This document shows, in pieces, positions 1 through 8,109 of a DNA stretch of 64,000 nt (positions within the stretch are counted from its first letter, which is position 1; the number at the start of each line of letters is the position of its first letter). The stretch is from NCBI RefSeq assembly GCF_007743815.1, contig NZ_CP036265.1, positions 4,595,823-4,659,822 on the forward strand, given 5' to 3'. A model generated the notes under the pieces. The model was not told the DNA's origin. It searched no databases and was given only the letters and a program-made list of their open reading frames with translations. Source of the DNA: Alienimonas californiensis. GTDB lineage: Bacteria; Planctomycetota; Planctomycetia; Planctomycetales; Planctomycetaceae. The position numbers were made by a program, and so were the translations under genes.

Positions 1-579
1 AGCCGCGGCGGCGGGAGCAGCCGCGGCGGCGGCGACAGCAACCCGCTCGCCATGCTCATGGGAGGGATGGCCGGGGGCGGGGACGCCGCCTCGGTCCAGC
101 TTTCCATCGGCGTGGACACCCGCACGAGTCGCCTGGTCGTGTCCGCCCCGGAGAGCCTGTTCCAGCAGGTGGAGGACCTCGTCCAAGACTTAGACCTGGC
201 CGCGAAGGACGCCGAACGCGGCGTGCAGTTCATGACGCTCCGCGACGCCGATCCGACCAGCGTCACCGCCGCCCTCAGTTCGATGATGCCCCGTGTCAGC
301 GGCGGCGGCGGGTCGGTGGTGCGGTCTCCGCGGAGCACCGGCGGCGGCGGTTCGACGCCGTCCCCCCGCTCGGACGACAATGGCGGGGGCACCGACGCCG
401 CCGCCCGTGCGTTGATGTTTCAACAGATGATGCAGAACCGCGGCGGCGGCGACGGCGGCCGCGGGGCATTCGGCGGACGCGGTGGCGGCGACGCGGGCGG
501 CGGACGGGGCGACGCCGGCGGCGGTCGCGGCGATGCGGGCGGCGGCGGCCAGACCCGCGGCGGCCGCGGGGGGCGGTGA
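1..579 (+). CDS. C-terminal part of a secretin N-domain-like protein with Gly-rich tail (5' truncated)
   Basis: The frame is open from base 1, so the start lies outside the window. About 75 residues (from roughly residue 30) resemble a secretin_N/NolW module: a beta strand with a [11 protein letters not shown] motif, a helix around [12 protein letters not shown], then a second strand. The same kind of module recurs in the GspD encoded downstream. The last 95 residues are a Gly/Arg/Asp low-complexity tail with repeated GGGRGDAG units. Its stop is one base before the gspE start, so it is probably the first visible gene of the secretion operon. No secretin barrel signature is present in the visible part. 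It may be a periplasmic accessory protein that pairs with GspD; that role is inference. Confidence 0.7.
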   Translation, partial: SRGGGSSRGGGDSNPLAMLMGGMAGGGDAASVQLSIGVDTRTSRLVVSAPESLFQQVEDLVQDLDLAAKDAERGVQFMTLRDADPTSVTAALSSMMPRVSGGGGSVVRSPRSTGGGGSTPSPRSDDNGGGTDAAARALMFQQMMQNRGGGDGGRGAFGGRGGGDAGGGRGDAGGGRGDAGGGGQTRGGRGGR

Positions 580-580
580 G

Positions 581-2263
581 ATGGACCTTGGCGCCATGCT
601 CGCCCGTCGCGGGCTCCTCACCTCCGACCAACTGGCAGCCGCCCGTGCGGGCCGGAATGGCCGACGGGTCGATCAGGCCGCGGTGGACCTCGGCATGCTC
701 TCCGAACAGGCCGCGCTCGCGGCCATCGGGGACGAACTGGGTTATCCCTACGTCGATCTGAAGGATTTCGAGATCGAGGAGGGGCTGCTGGCGCGGTTCC
801 CCGCCGCCCCGATCTTTCGCCACACGCTCCTCCCGCTGCACGAGCGGGACGGCCGGGTGGTCGTCGCCACCAGCGACCCGTTCGATCTGGAAGGGTTGGA
901 CGAACTCAGTTCGCTCTCCGGCCTCAGCCTGATCCCGGCGCTCTCCCGCCGGGACGACATCGCCGGGCTCATCAAGGCGCACCTCGGCGTCGGCGGCGAC
1001 ACCGTCAGCGCGCTGGTGGCCCGGCGGGAGGAGGAGGGCGTCGAACTGCTGGAGGAGTTGGGCGAGGACCTCGGCGAGGAGGCCGAGGAGGCCCAGGCCG
1101 CCAGCGTGATCAAGCTGGTCAACGAACTGCTGGTCGAGGCACTGAATAAAGGCGCCTCCGACATTCACGTCGAACCGGCGGAGCGGGGGCTGACGATCCG
1201 CTTCCGGGTGGACGGCGTGCTGCGCATCCAGCCGATGCCGCCGGAGATCGTGCACTTTCAGAACGCGATGATCACGCGTCTGAAAATCATGTCGCGGCTG
1301 AACATCGCGGAGAAACGGCGTCCGCAGGACGGCCGCATCCAGCTGCGGGTGAAGGGCCGGGAGATCGACGTTCGCGTCTCGATCATCCCCATGATTCACG
1401 GCGAGGGCATCGTCATGCGTCTGCTCGACAAGAGCCGCATGACGTTCAACCTCAAGAACGTCGGCATGCCGCCGAACGTCATCGAGCCGTTCCGCCTCGC
1501 CTGCACGCAGCCCAACGGCATCATCCTCGTCACCGGGCCGACCGGGTCCGGTAAGTCGTCGACGCTGTATTCGGCGTTGAACGAGATTAAATCCCCGGAG
1601 GTGAAGATCATCACCGTCGAGGACCCGGTCGAATATCAGTCCGACGGTATCAGCCAGATTCAGGTGCATTCCAAGGTCGGGCTGACCTTCGCCGCGGGGC
1701 TGCGTTCGATTCTGCGGCACGACCCGGACGTGGTGCTGATCGGCGAGATCCGCGACGGCGAAACCGCCCAGGCGGCGATTCAGGCGAGCCTCACCGGGCA
1801 CCTCGTGTTCAGCACGTTGCACACGAACGACGCGCCAGGGTCGTTCACCCGCCTCATCGATATGGGCGTGGAAAGCTACCTCGTCGCCAGTACCGTCGAG
1901 GCGATCCTCGCCCAGCGGCTGGTCCGCAAACTCTGCGTGGACTGCAAGCGGGAGTACGACTTCAATCCCCGCGACATGCCCCCCGGCGTGAAGGGCGAAC
2001 CGCCCGCGACGCTGTTCAAAGCGGTGGGCTGTCGGGCCTGCGGCGAGACCGGCTATCGCGGCCGGACGGGTATCTTCGAACTGCTGATCTCCGACGACGA
2101 ACTCCGGCAGATGGTCGCGGAGAACGCCCCCTCGGACGCCATCCGCCGGCACGGCCGGTCGAAGGGCATGACGACCCTCCGCGACAGCGGTTGGCAACGC
2201 TGCCTCAGCGGCGAAACCAGCGTCGAAGAGATCGTCCGGGTCACCAAGGGAGACATGGATTGA
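581..2263 (+). CDS. gspE: Type II secretion / type IV pilus assembly ATPase GspE
   Basis: Cytoplasmic hexameric ATPase that powers pseudopilus assembly. The 560-aa protein starts with an MshEN/GspE N-terminal domain (about 1-150). The AAA-type core follows, with Walker A GPTGSGKS at residues 319-326, a Walker B/Asp-box region around LIGEIRD near residue 386, and a His box near TLHTND. A zinc-binding tetracysteine is visible (C452, C455, C484, C487), as in GspE/PilB proteins. I chose the ATG at 581, directly after the upstream stop, because [12 protein letters not shown] is a typical N-terminus; the frame stays open farther upstream but that part reads as low-complexity Ala/Arg. Length fits the family. 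The following genes encode its partners, which supports the T2SS assignment. Confidence 0.95.
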   Translation: MDLGAMLARRGLLTSDQLAAARAGRNGRRVDQAAVDLGMLSEQAALAAIGDELGYPYVDLKDFEIEEGLLARFPAAPIFRHTLLPLHERDGRVVVATSDPFDLEGLDELSSLSGLSLIPALSRRDDIAGLIKAHLGVGGDTVSALVARREEEGVELLEELGEDLGEEAEEAQAASVIKLVNELLVEALNKGASDIHVEPAERGLTIRFRVDGVLRIQPMPPEIVHFQNAMITRLKIMSRLNIAEKRRPQDGRIQLRVKGREIDVRVSIIPMIHGEGIVMRLLDKSRMTFNLKNVGMPPNVIEPFRLACTQPNGIILVTGPTGSGKSSTLYSALNEIKSPEVKIITVEDPVEYQSDGISQIQVHSKVGLTFAAGLRSILRHDPDVVLIGEIRDGETAQAAIQASLTGHLVFSTLHTNDAPGSFTRLIDMGVESYLVASTVEAILAQRLVRKLCVDCKREYDFNPRDMPPGVKGEPPATLFKAVGCRACGETGYRGRTGIFELLISDDELRQMVAENAPSDAIRRHGRSKGMTTLRDSGWQRCLSGETSVEEIVRVTKGDMD

Positions 2264-2350
2264 GAAGCTTCAAAGTCCAAGAATTCAAGAACCAAGTGAT
2301 GCCGCACAGGCGGTCCTTGATTCTTAATGTCTTGGTCATTGGAATTTGCC
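2264..2350 (+). repeat. AT-rich imperfect palindrome between gspE and gspF
   Basis: This stretch is markedly AT-rich in a GC-rich window and consists of CCAAG/TTGG-type words. AAGAATTCAAGAACC (2279-2293) pairs imperfectly with GGTCCTTGATTCTT (2312-2325) around an 18-nt loop. Similar words (CCAAGAACCAAG, TTGGTCATTGGAATTTG) are, from memory, common in intergenic repeats of planctomycete and related genomes. It separates gspF from gspE and could be a hairpin in the mRNA or a small non-autonomous repeat. No coding role is evident. Confidence 0.55.
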
Positions 2351-2351
2351 C

Positions 2352-2356
2352 GGAGG
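2352..2356 (+). promoter_or_regulatory. Ribosome binding site deciding the gspF start
   Basis: GGAGG lies six bases before a TTG codon at 2363. This favours the TTG over the in-frame ATG at 2327, which sits inside the AT-rich repeat and has no purine-rich sequence at a suitable distance. Confidence 0.55.
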
Positions 2357-2362
2357 GCTTCC

Positions 2363-3598
2363 TTGCCTGACTTCGCCTACACCGCCCGGGACGCCTCCGG
2401 GGCGGCCCTGACCGGGACGATCTCCGCCGCGGGGGAGCGGGATGCGCTGACCACGCTGGCCGGGCGAGGGCTGTTCCCGCTGTCGGTCGAGCTGAACGAC
2501 GCCGCCCGCACCAAGGCCAAGGCCGGGACGAAGCGGGTCGGCGGAAAGCACCTAGCCTCCTTTTATTCGCAACTGTCCGACCTGCTGAAGAGCGGCGTGC
2601 CGCTGCTGCGCAGCCTGGAACTGCTGGAGCGGAAAAGCACTGCCCCCGCGCTGCAAAGCGTGCTGGAGGACGTCCGCACGGAGGTCGCGGACGGCAACCG
2701 CCTCGCCGACGCCATGCGGCGCCATCCCAAGGCGTTCAGCGAGCTGGCCGTCAGCATGATCACCGCCGGGGAGGAGGGCGGGTTCCTCGAGGACGTGCTG
2801 AAGCGCATCGCCTCCTTTACGGAACACCAGCAGGAACTCCGCGGGCGGGTGGTCGGGGCGATGGTCTACCCGTTGTTCCTGCTGGTCATGGGCAGCGGCA
2901 TCGTGATCGCCATGATCACGTTCTTCGTGCCCAACTTCGCCCCGATCTTCGAACGGATGGCCGAGAGCGGGGAACTGCCCGCGGCGACCAGTCTGCTGAT
3001 GGCGGCCAGCGACATCCTGCGGAGCCAGTGGGCGATCGTGATCGCCGCCGCGGTCGCCGGCGGGCTCTACTTCCTCGTCCGCTACGTCCGCGAGACGGAG
3101 GAGGGCCGGCTCAAGTGGGACCAGGTGCGGCTGTTCGGCCTGAAAGTGGGGAAGAAGGAGGTCGGCTTCGGCCCCATCGCCCGCAATCTGGCGATCGCCC
3201 GGTTCTGCCGGATCCTCGGCACCCTGCTGAACAACGGGGTGCCCATCCTGCAGAGCCTGCGGATCGCCAAGGACGCCACCGGCAACCGGGTGCTGTCCGC
3301 GGCGATCGAGCAGGCCTCCGAGAGCATCACCGCCGGCCGCAGCATCGCCGGCCCGCTGGCCGCTTCGGGGCAGTTCCCGGAAGAGGTCACGGAGATGATC
3401 GCCGTCGGCGAGGAGGCGAACAATCTGGAGCAGGTCCTGATCGACATCGCCGACGCCACCGAGCGGAACACCGCCCGCCAGCTGGACCTGTTCGTCCGGC
3501 TGCTCGAACCCATCATGCTGACGGTCATGGCCGGGGCGATCCTGTTCCTGTGCATCGCCCTGATGCTGCCGATCCTCAAGAGCAGCGGCATCGCCTGA
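2363..3598 (+). CDS. gspF: Type II secretion inner-membrane platform protein GspF
   Basis: Polytopic inner-membrane platform that links the GspE ATPase to pseudopilin assembly. With the TTG start the protein is 411 aa and begins LPDFAYTARDASG, the usual GspF N-terminus. Two T2SSF helical domains are visible (about 55-180 and 265-390), each with the GVPLLRSL / GVPILQSL motif. Three hydrophobic segments lie near residues 163-190, 222-242 and 383-404. An ATG at 2327 in the same frame would add 12 residues, but they come from the AT-rich repeat and do not look like GspF. It lies between gspE and gspG in the normal order. Identification is firm; the start is less certain. Confidence 0.92.
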   Translation: MPDFAYTARDASGAALTGTISAAGERDALTTLAGRGLFPLSVELNDAARTKAKAGTKRVGGKHLASFYSQLSDLLKSGVPLLRSLELLERKSTAPALQSVLEDVRTEVADGNRLADAMRRHPKAFSELAVSMITAGEEGGFLEDVLKRIASFTEHQQELRGRVVGAMVYPLFLLVMGSGIVIAMITFFVPNFAPIFERMAESGELPAATSLLMAASDILRSQWAIVIAAAVAGGLYFLVRYVRETEEGRLKWDQVRLFGLKVGKKEVGFGPIARNLAIARFCRILGTLLNNGVPILQSLRIAKDATGNRVLSAAIEQASESITAGRSIAGPLAASGQFPEEVTEMIAVGEEANNLEQVLIDIADATERNTARQLDLFVRLLEPIMLTVMAGAILFLCIALMLPILKSSGIA

Positions 3599-3610
3599 CC
3601 CCCTCTCCAA

Positions 3611-3683
3611 CCTTCCCGACAGGTCGGGGAGGATTGTCGCACCCCGGCGGTCCCCCGAAACCTGCGTCCCTCGCCGGGGTTTC
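3611..3683 (+). other. Nested inverted repeats in the gspF-gspG spacer
   Basis: CCTTCCCGAC (3611-3620) can pair with GTCGGGGAGG (3623-3632) with one wobble. Just after it, ACCCCGGCG (3641-3649) pairs with CGCCGGGGT (3672-3680), and GAAACC (3657-3662) with GGTTTC (3678-3683), so two folds compete. No T-tract follows. The spacer could hold a partial terminator or an RNA-stability element that lets the pseudopilin GspG be expressed at a different level from gspEF; this is inference. Confidence 0.35.
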
Positions 3684-3723
3684 GTCCAGAAGCCCCGCAT
3701 TGTTTCCCGCTGAGCCCCCTCCC

Positions 3724-4212
3724 ATGCGTTCGCCCGTCCGTTCTCGTTCCGCCGCCCGTCCCGTTCGTCGCCCCGTAGCGCCTCGCGGCGGCTTTACGCT
3801 GGTGGAAGTCCTGTTGGTGCTGGCGATCCTCGGGGTGATCGCCGCGCTGGTCGTGCCGAACCTGTTGGGTTCGCAGCAGAAGGCGAACATCAGCGCCACC
3901 CGGGTGGCCATCTCGAACTACGAGAGCGCCATCGAGCAGTACGCGATCGACCACAACGGTCGCCCGCCGCAGGGCTCCGCCCAAGAAGTGAATCAGATGC
4001 TGATGGCGCCGGAACCGATCGACGGCCGGCAAGTCGATCCGTACATCGACGAACAGCCCAAGGACGGTTGGGACGAGCCGCTGTTCTACCAGTTCCCCGC
4101 GTCGAACCAGACGATCAGCACCAAGCCGGACATCTGGAGCGCCGGCCCGAACGGCGTGAACGAAGACGGCAGCGGCGACGACGTCAACAACTGGTCCACC
4201 GTCGGCACGTGA
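3724..4212 (+). CDS. gspG: Major pseudopilin GspG
   Basis: Major subunit of the T2SS pseudopilus, cleaved and N-methylated by a prepilin peptidase and assembled in the inner membrane and periplasm. The 162-aa protein has a 23-residue Arg-rich leader, then the class III cleavage motif G|FTLVEVLLVLAILG with Glu at position +5 and a hydrophobic helix. The C-terminal half has the GspG-like KDGWDEPLFYQFP segment and an acidic PDIWSAGPNG / EDGSGDD tail, which in GspG binds calcium. The ATG at 3724 is the first in a suitable position. The gene overlaps gspH by four bases (GTGA). Confidence 0.93.
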   Translation: MRSPVRSRSAARPVRRPVAPRGGFTLVEVLLVLAILGVIAALVVPNLLGSQQKANISATRVAISNYESAIEQYAIDHNGRPPQGSAQEVNQMLMAPEPIDGRQVDPYIDEQPKDGWDEPLFYQFPASNQTISTKPDIWSAGPNGVNEDGSGDDVNNWSTVGT

Positions 4213-4859
4213 GCCCGCCGTTCGCCCCCCGCCGTCGCCCCGAGCCGCCCCGCCCGCGTCCTTCCAAGTGGACGTCCCGCGGGTTCACCCTCGTGGAGAT
4301 TCTGCTGGTCCTCACGGTGCTGGCCGTGCTGGCGGCGGTGGTGGCGCCCACGGCGTTGCGGTTCTTCGGCGACTACGCCCTCCGCTCCAGTGCCGAGGCC
4401 GTCCGCGGCGACCTCGCCCGGGCCCGCCTGGATGCGGTGCAGGAGGGCGTGCCCTACGAGTTTCGGGCTGAGGCGAACGGCCGCCGCTGGGTCGTCGTCC
4501 CGGCGGAACGTGAACAGGCCCCCGTCGCCTCCGCCGCGGCCCCTGTTCAAGTCGACTGGGTGCCCGTCCGCACCGGCACGCTGGCGGAGGGGGTGACGTT
4601 TCCCTCCACGGCCTCCCTCATGCCCACCGCCGGCCGTCCCGCCGCCAATTACTTTGAGGGGTTGCCCAACGCCGCGGAGTTGGGGATGGCCCAGTGGTCC
4701 GACCCGATCCGCTTCCTGCCGGACGGCACCGCGTCGGCTTCCTCGGTCACGCTGGCCGACGACATCGGCGGGCTGCGGGTCGTCGTCCGCAGCATGACCG
4801 GCGCCGCCTCGATCGAACCGGTCGAACGCCCGACCCTCCCCGGGATGCCGCCGCAATGA
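4209..4859 (+). CDS. gspH: Minor pseudopilin GspH
   Basis: Minor pseudopilin of the T2SS. The GTG at 4209 overlaps the gspG stop (GTGA) and gives a 216-aa protein. A Pro/Arg-rich leader of about 27 residues is followed by RG|FTLVEILLVLTVLAV with Glu +5. The region after the helix (ALRSSAEAVRGDLARARLDA) matches the GspH helix, and the rest is predicted beta-rich. Frame is open upstream but overlaps gspG, so the coupled GTG is preferred. The C-terminal part is longer than in proteobacterial GspH. Assignment rests on the pilin motif, gene order and the GspH-like RARLDAVQ segment. Confidence 0.82.
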   Translation: MSPPFAPRRRPEPPRPRPSKWTSRGFTLVEILLVLTVLAVLAAVVAPTALRFFGDYALRSSAEAVRGDLARARLDAVQEGVPYEFRAEANGRRWVVVPAEREQAPVASAAAPVQVDWVPVRTGTLAEGVTFPSTASLMPTAGRPAANYFEGLPNAAELGMAQWSDPIRFLPDGTASASSVTLADDIGGLRVVVRSMTGAASIEPVERPTLPGMPPQ

Positions 4860-5425
4860 CGCGACTTTCCAAGGGCCATGCTCTGACCGGTTCAGTGATA
4901 CCAGCCCGACGTGCAAGCGTCGGCGGTGCGAATCGCCGCGCGCCTTCGCGATGGCCTACCGCCGGCTGCGCCGACCGCCGACGCTCGCGCGTCGGGCTGG
5001 TCTCGAAGTGCACGCCGCGGAGGGGCATCACCTTCTACGAGGTGTTCCTCGCGCTGATCCTGCTGGTCGGGTCGTTGGCGGTGCTGGGTCAGCACGTCTC
5101 CTTGGGCGTGCGGGCCGCGGACGAGGCCCGGTTGCGGACGAAGGCGGAGGAGTTCGCCACGACGAAAATGAACGAGGTCCTCGCCGGCATCGAGCCGTTG
5201 CAAACGGTAGGCGAAGCGCCGTTGCAGGGGGACGACGGGCTGTGGTCCTACTCGATGACGGTCGCCGCCGGCCCGGCGGAGGGGTTGCTGGACGTCTCGG
5301 TGACGGTGTTGCATGAGGGGTTGGGCGACGGGACGAACGAAGCGTTCCGCCTCCAGCAGTTCGTCCGCGACCCGGCGGTGTTGCTGGACGCCGAGGTCTC
5401 GGCCTCTTCGGGGGGGACGCTGTGA
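4856..5425 (+). CDS. gspI: Minor pseudopilin GspI-like, with a repeat-derived N-terminal extension
   Basis: Minor pseudopilin, 189 aa, starting at the ATG of an ATGA overlap with gspH. The prepilin site RG|ITFYEVFLALILLVGSLA (Glu +5) lies unusually far in, near residue 57. The roughly 34 codons before it are encoded by a 102-bp palindromic element (4900-5001). Between the element and the cleavage motif there is no in-frame ATG, GTG or TTG, so the leader must include the translated repeat, unless a CTG is used. After the helix, ADEARLRTKAEEFATTKMNEVLAGI is GspI-like. The element is a multiple of three long, so the frame survives. A prepilin peptidase could still cut, since leader length varies, but function should not be taken for granted. 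Confidence 0.75.
   Translation: MTRLSKGHALTGSVIPARRASVGGANRRAPSRWPTAGCADRRRSRVGLVSKCTPRRGITFYEVFLALILLVGSLAVLGQHVSLGVRAADEARLRTKAEEFATTKMNEVLAGIEPLQTVGEAPLQGDDGLWSYSMTVAAGPAEGLLDVSVTVLHEGLGDGTNEAFRLQQFVRDPAVLLDAEVSASSGGTL
4900..5001 (+). repeat. 102-bp palindromic element (24-bp terminal inverted repeats) inside gspI
   Basis: The left arm (4900-4923, beginning ACCAGCCCGACG) and the right arm (4978-5001, reverse complement beginning ACCAGCCCGACG) match at 22 of 24 positions. The arms resemble those of the element at 36558-36628. Translated on the minus strand the arm reads LARRAG, a peptide that, from memory, is a frequent signature of planctomycete intergenic repeats. It looks like a REP- or MITE-like sequence that landed in the 5' part of gspI without breaking the frame. 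Confidence 0.75.
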
Positions 5426-6294
5426 ACCGCACGCCCCGCCGCCGGAGCGGCTTCACCCTCATCGAGGTTCTGCTGGCGATGGCCCTGCTGGTCGTCGTGC
5501 TGGCGGGGGTCTACGCGGGGCTGGAGACCTTCCGCCGCGTGACCACGATGGGCCGAGACGCCGCCACGGAGCAGCAGCTCGTCCGGGCGATCCGGTCCCG
5601 GCTGCTGACGGACGTGCGGAGCCTGCGGTTCGCCCCGCCGCGGGCCCTGCCGGACGAGACCTCCGCCGACGACTCCGGGGACGACCCCGCCGACCTGGCG
5701 TCCGCGGCCAGCAGCGCCTCGTCCTCCTCTTCCGGCGCCGAACCGACGGAGCCCGCGGAGGAGCTGTTTCCGGTGCCGCAGGTCGGGGTGACGGGGGACG
5801 CGGAAACGCTGACGCTGTACACGGCCCTGCCGCCGCGGGGCATTGCGGACGAGGTGACCACCGGCCCCGCGGCCCGCACCAGCGATCTGCGGACGGTGAC
5901 CTGGTTCCTCGCGGGGCGGGGCGGGGCGGTCTCCTCCGGCGTGGCGGAGCGTGACGGCGAAGGGTTGGCCCGCTCCGAAGGCGACACCGCCGCCGTCGCC
6001 CTCGCGGAAGATACGGGCGATCTGCCCGGCCTCACCGACGCCGCCCGGCTGCTCGCCCCGGAGGTGACCGGGCTCTCCTTCCGCTACTTCGACGGGGCGG
6101 AGTGGGTAACCAGTTGGGATTCCTCCCTCACCGGCTCCCTGCCGCGGGCGATCGAGGTGACGCTCGAAATCGACCTCGACGGCGCCCCGAACCCCTACGC
6201 CACGGGGCAGGAACTGGGGAACCGCGGGCCGTCCGTGACCCGGCTGGTGATCTGCCCGCCGCTGAGCGAACCGAGCGCGGAGGCGCTGCTGTGA
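5422..6294 (+). CDS. gspJ: Minor pseudopilin GspJ-like
   Basis: Minor pseudopilin expected at the tip of the pseudopilus with GspI and GspK. GTG start in a GTGA overlap with gspI; 290 aa. A short Arg-rich leader precedes SG|FTLIEVLLAMALLVVVLAGVYAGL with Glu +5. The next segment (TMGRDAATEQQLVRAIRSRLLTDV in part) is the GspJ helix, and LSFRYFDGAEWVTSWDSS with PRAIEVTLEI near the C-terminus is characteristic of GspJ. A Ser/Asp/Ala-rich insertion of about 60 residues (around 75-115) makes it longer than proteobacterial GspJ (about 200 aa). Order and motifs make the call good. Confidence 0.85.
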   Translation: MNRTPRRRSGFTLIEVLLAMALLVVVLAGVYAGLETFRRVTTMGRDAATEQQLVRAIRSRLLTDVRSLRFAPPRALPDETSADDSGDDPADLASAASSASSSSSGAEPTEPAEELFPVPQVGVTGDAETLTLYTALPPRGIADEVTTGPAARTSDLRTVTWFLAGRGGAVSSGVAERDGEGLARSEGDTAAVALAEDTGDLPGLTDAARLLAPEVTGLSFRYFDGAEWVTSWDSSLTGSLPRAIEVTLEIDLDGAPNPYATGQELGNRGPSVTRLVICPPLSEPSAEALL

Positions 6295-8015
6295 CGCCCA
6301 TTTCGAAGCTCCGCCGTCCCGCAATCGCCCGTCTCGGGCGGCGCCGCACGGGGTCCGTGTTGTTGGCGGTGTTGGTGCTCGTGTTGCTACTGACGTTCGG
6401 CGTGTACGGCTTCACGGAGCGCATGTTGGCGGAAAAGGCCGCGGCGAACGCCCACGGCATCTCCGCCCGCAGCCGGGCCTGCGCCGACAGCGGCGTCGCT
6501 TTGGCCCTGGCGCTGGTGGACGAGGGCACGGCGTTCCCCGCGGACCCGCCGCCGATCTACCACGAACCGGCGGCCCTCCGCGGCGTGCTGGTCTCCCCCT
6601 CCGACGACCCGCTGGGCAACGGCCGCTTCACGGTCTTCGCGCCGGTCGAAGGCGACCCGACCGGCACGCAACTGCGGTTCGGGTTGATCGACGAGTCCGG
6701 CAAGCTGGACGTCAACGGGCTGCTGAACCTCACCGTCCGCGATCAGGAACTGACCGAGAGCCAACAACGCGACCTGCTGATGGGCCTGCCGGGGATGACG
6801 GAGGCGATCGCCGACGCGATCTTCGACTTCATCGACGAGGACGACGACCTCCGCGAATTCGGGGCGGAATTCGAAGACTACGCCGCCCTGAATCCGCCCC
6901 GTTCGCCCCGCAACGGACCGATCGACAGCGTGGACGAGCTCCTGCTGGTGCAGGGCGTGACCCCGGCGCTGCTCTACGGCGAGGACGCCAACCGCAACGG
7001 GCTGCTGGACCCCGGCGAGAACGACGGCGAGGCCACCTATCCCCCAGACAACGGCGACGGGCTGCTGGACGTCGGCTGGACCGCCTACCTCACCGTGCAC
7101 GGCGGGGAGCCGAACCTGAACGCCGACGGCGAGGAGAAGATCGACCTCAACGACGGCGTCCTCACCGATCTGTTCGACGCGCTGGAGGAAGCCTTCGATA
7201 CGGAGACCGCCCAGTTCGTCGTCGCCTACCGCCTCGCCGGGCCGCTCGACCCGGAAAACAGCTCGGACAGCCTCGATCCGAACGCGGACGTGGACGCACT
7301 GCTGGAGGAGGGATTGGATGAGGAGGGCAACCCGACCGTGCCGACCGCCACCGAACAGGAGCAGGTCGACGCGATGGCCGGGGCCCTGGCCGGGCTGATC
7401 GGCGGGGCGGACGAGGAGGCGACCGTCACCCGGGCCGGCATGGACCTCTCCGGCGGGGCGACAGCGGATATCGGCAGCTTCTACGACCTGGTCGATCGGG
7501 ATGTGGACGTCGAGGTCGACGGCGAACTGACGACGCTGATCAGCCCGTTCCAGTCCGGGGCGCTGCTCGACCAACTGCCGACGATCCTCCAGACCGTCAC
7601 CACCTTCGACACAGAGATCATCCGCGGCCGGGTGAACGTGAATCAGGCCCGCGTCGGGGCGCTGCTGGGCGTGCCGGGGATGACGCAGGGGCTGGCGGAG
7701 TCGATTGACGCCGCCCGGATGATCGGCGCCGACGGCGAGGCCCGTCCGGACCTGCACGCCCAGCGGCTCACGCCGTTCTGGCTGTACACGGATGGCCTGG
7801 CGGACCTGCCGACGCTCCGTCGGCTCGACCCGTTCCTCACCGCCCGGGGCGGGTTCTTCCGGGTCCGGTCCATCGGCTACGTCGAGGGCGGGGGGCCGGC
7901 GGTGCGGGTGGAAGCGGTGATCGACGGCACGACCTCCCCCGCTCGGGTGGTGGAGATGCGCGACCTGTCCGACCTCGGCCGGGGCGTGCCCCGGGCGATG
8001 CTCGCCGCCCCCTGA
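6291..8015 (+). CDS. gspK: Minor pseudopilin GspK-like protein
   Basis: GTG start coupled to gspJ (GTGA); 574 aa. The N-terminus has a basic leader and a hydrophobic helix (GSVLLAVLVLVLLLTFGVYG) without the +5 Glu, as is normal for GspK at the pseudopilus tip. Helix-hairpin-helix-like SAM segments are visible at LLMGLPGMTEAIADAIFDFID and again at VGALLGVPGMTQGLAESID, both followed by GspK-like sequence. The insert around residues 225-285 has three Asp/Asn-rich loops (DANRNGLLDPGE, DNGDGLLDVG, NADGEEKIDLND) that look like calcium-binding, EF-hand or dockerin-type loops. Nearly twice the usual GspK length, mainly through acidic insertions. A 94-bp gap follows before gspL. Confidence 0.82.
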   Translation: MTPISKLRRPAIARLGRRRTGSVLLAVLVLVLLLTFGVYGFTERMLAEKAAANAHGISARSRACADSGVALALALVDEGTAFPADPPPIYHEPAALRGVLVSPSDDPLGNGRFTVFAPVEGDPTGTQLRFGLIDESGKLDVNGLLNLTVRDQELTESQQRDLLMGLPGMTEAIADAIFDFIDEDDDLREFGAEFEDYAALNPPRSPRNGPIDSVDELLLVQGVTPALLYGEDANRNGLLDPGENDGEATYPPDNGDGLLDVGWTAYLTVHGGEPNLNADGEEKIDLNDGVLTDLFDALEEAFDTETAQFVVAYRLAGPLDPENSSDSLDPNADVDALLEEGLDEEGNPTVPTATEQEQVDAMAGALAGLIGGADEEATVTRAGMDLSGGATADIGSFYDLVDRDVDVEVDGELTTLISPFQSGALLDQLPTILQTVTTFDTEIIRGRVNVNQARVGALLGVPGMTQGLAESIDAARMIGADGEARPDLHAQRLTPFWLYTDGLADLPTLRRLDPFLTARGGFFRVRSIGYVEGGGPAVRVEAVIDGTTSPARVVEMRDLSDLGRGVPRAMLAAP

Positions 8016-8109
8016 TCCCGCGGCGCCGCTCCTTGTCCAAGGCCGAAAGCGGCCGCACAGTTTTCCCGACCGCCCCGTTCGTCCCCGCCGGCGCCCCCGT
8101 TAGTTCCCC

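Noticed and set aside
440..560. Gly/Arg tandem codons as a possible DNA repeat element
   Set aside because: They are short in-frame repeats of a low-complexity protein tail (similarly at 17150-17215), not a separate DNA element.
296..2197. Long minus-strand frame opposite gspE
   Set aside because: Antisense shadow; no protein motifs, and gspE is certain on the plus strand.
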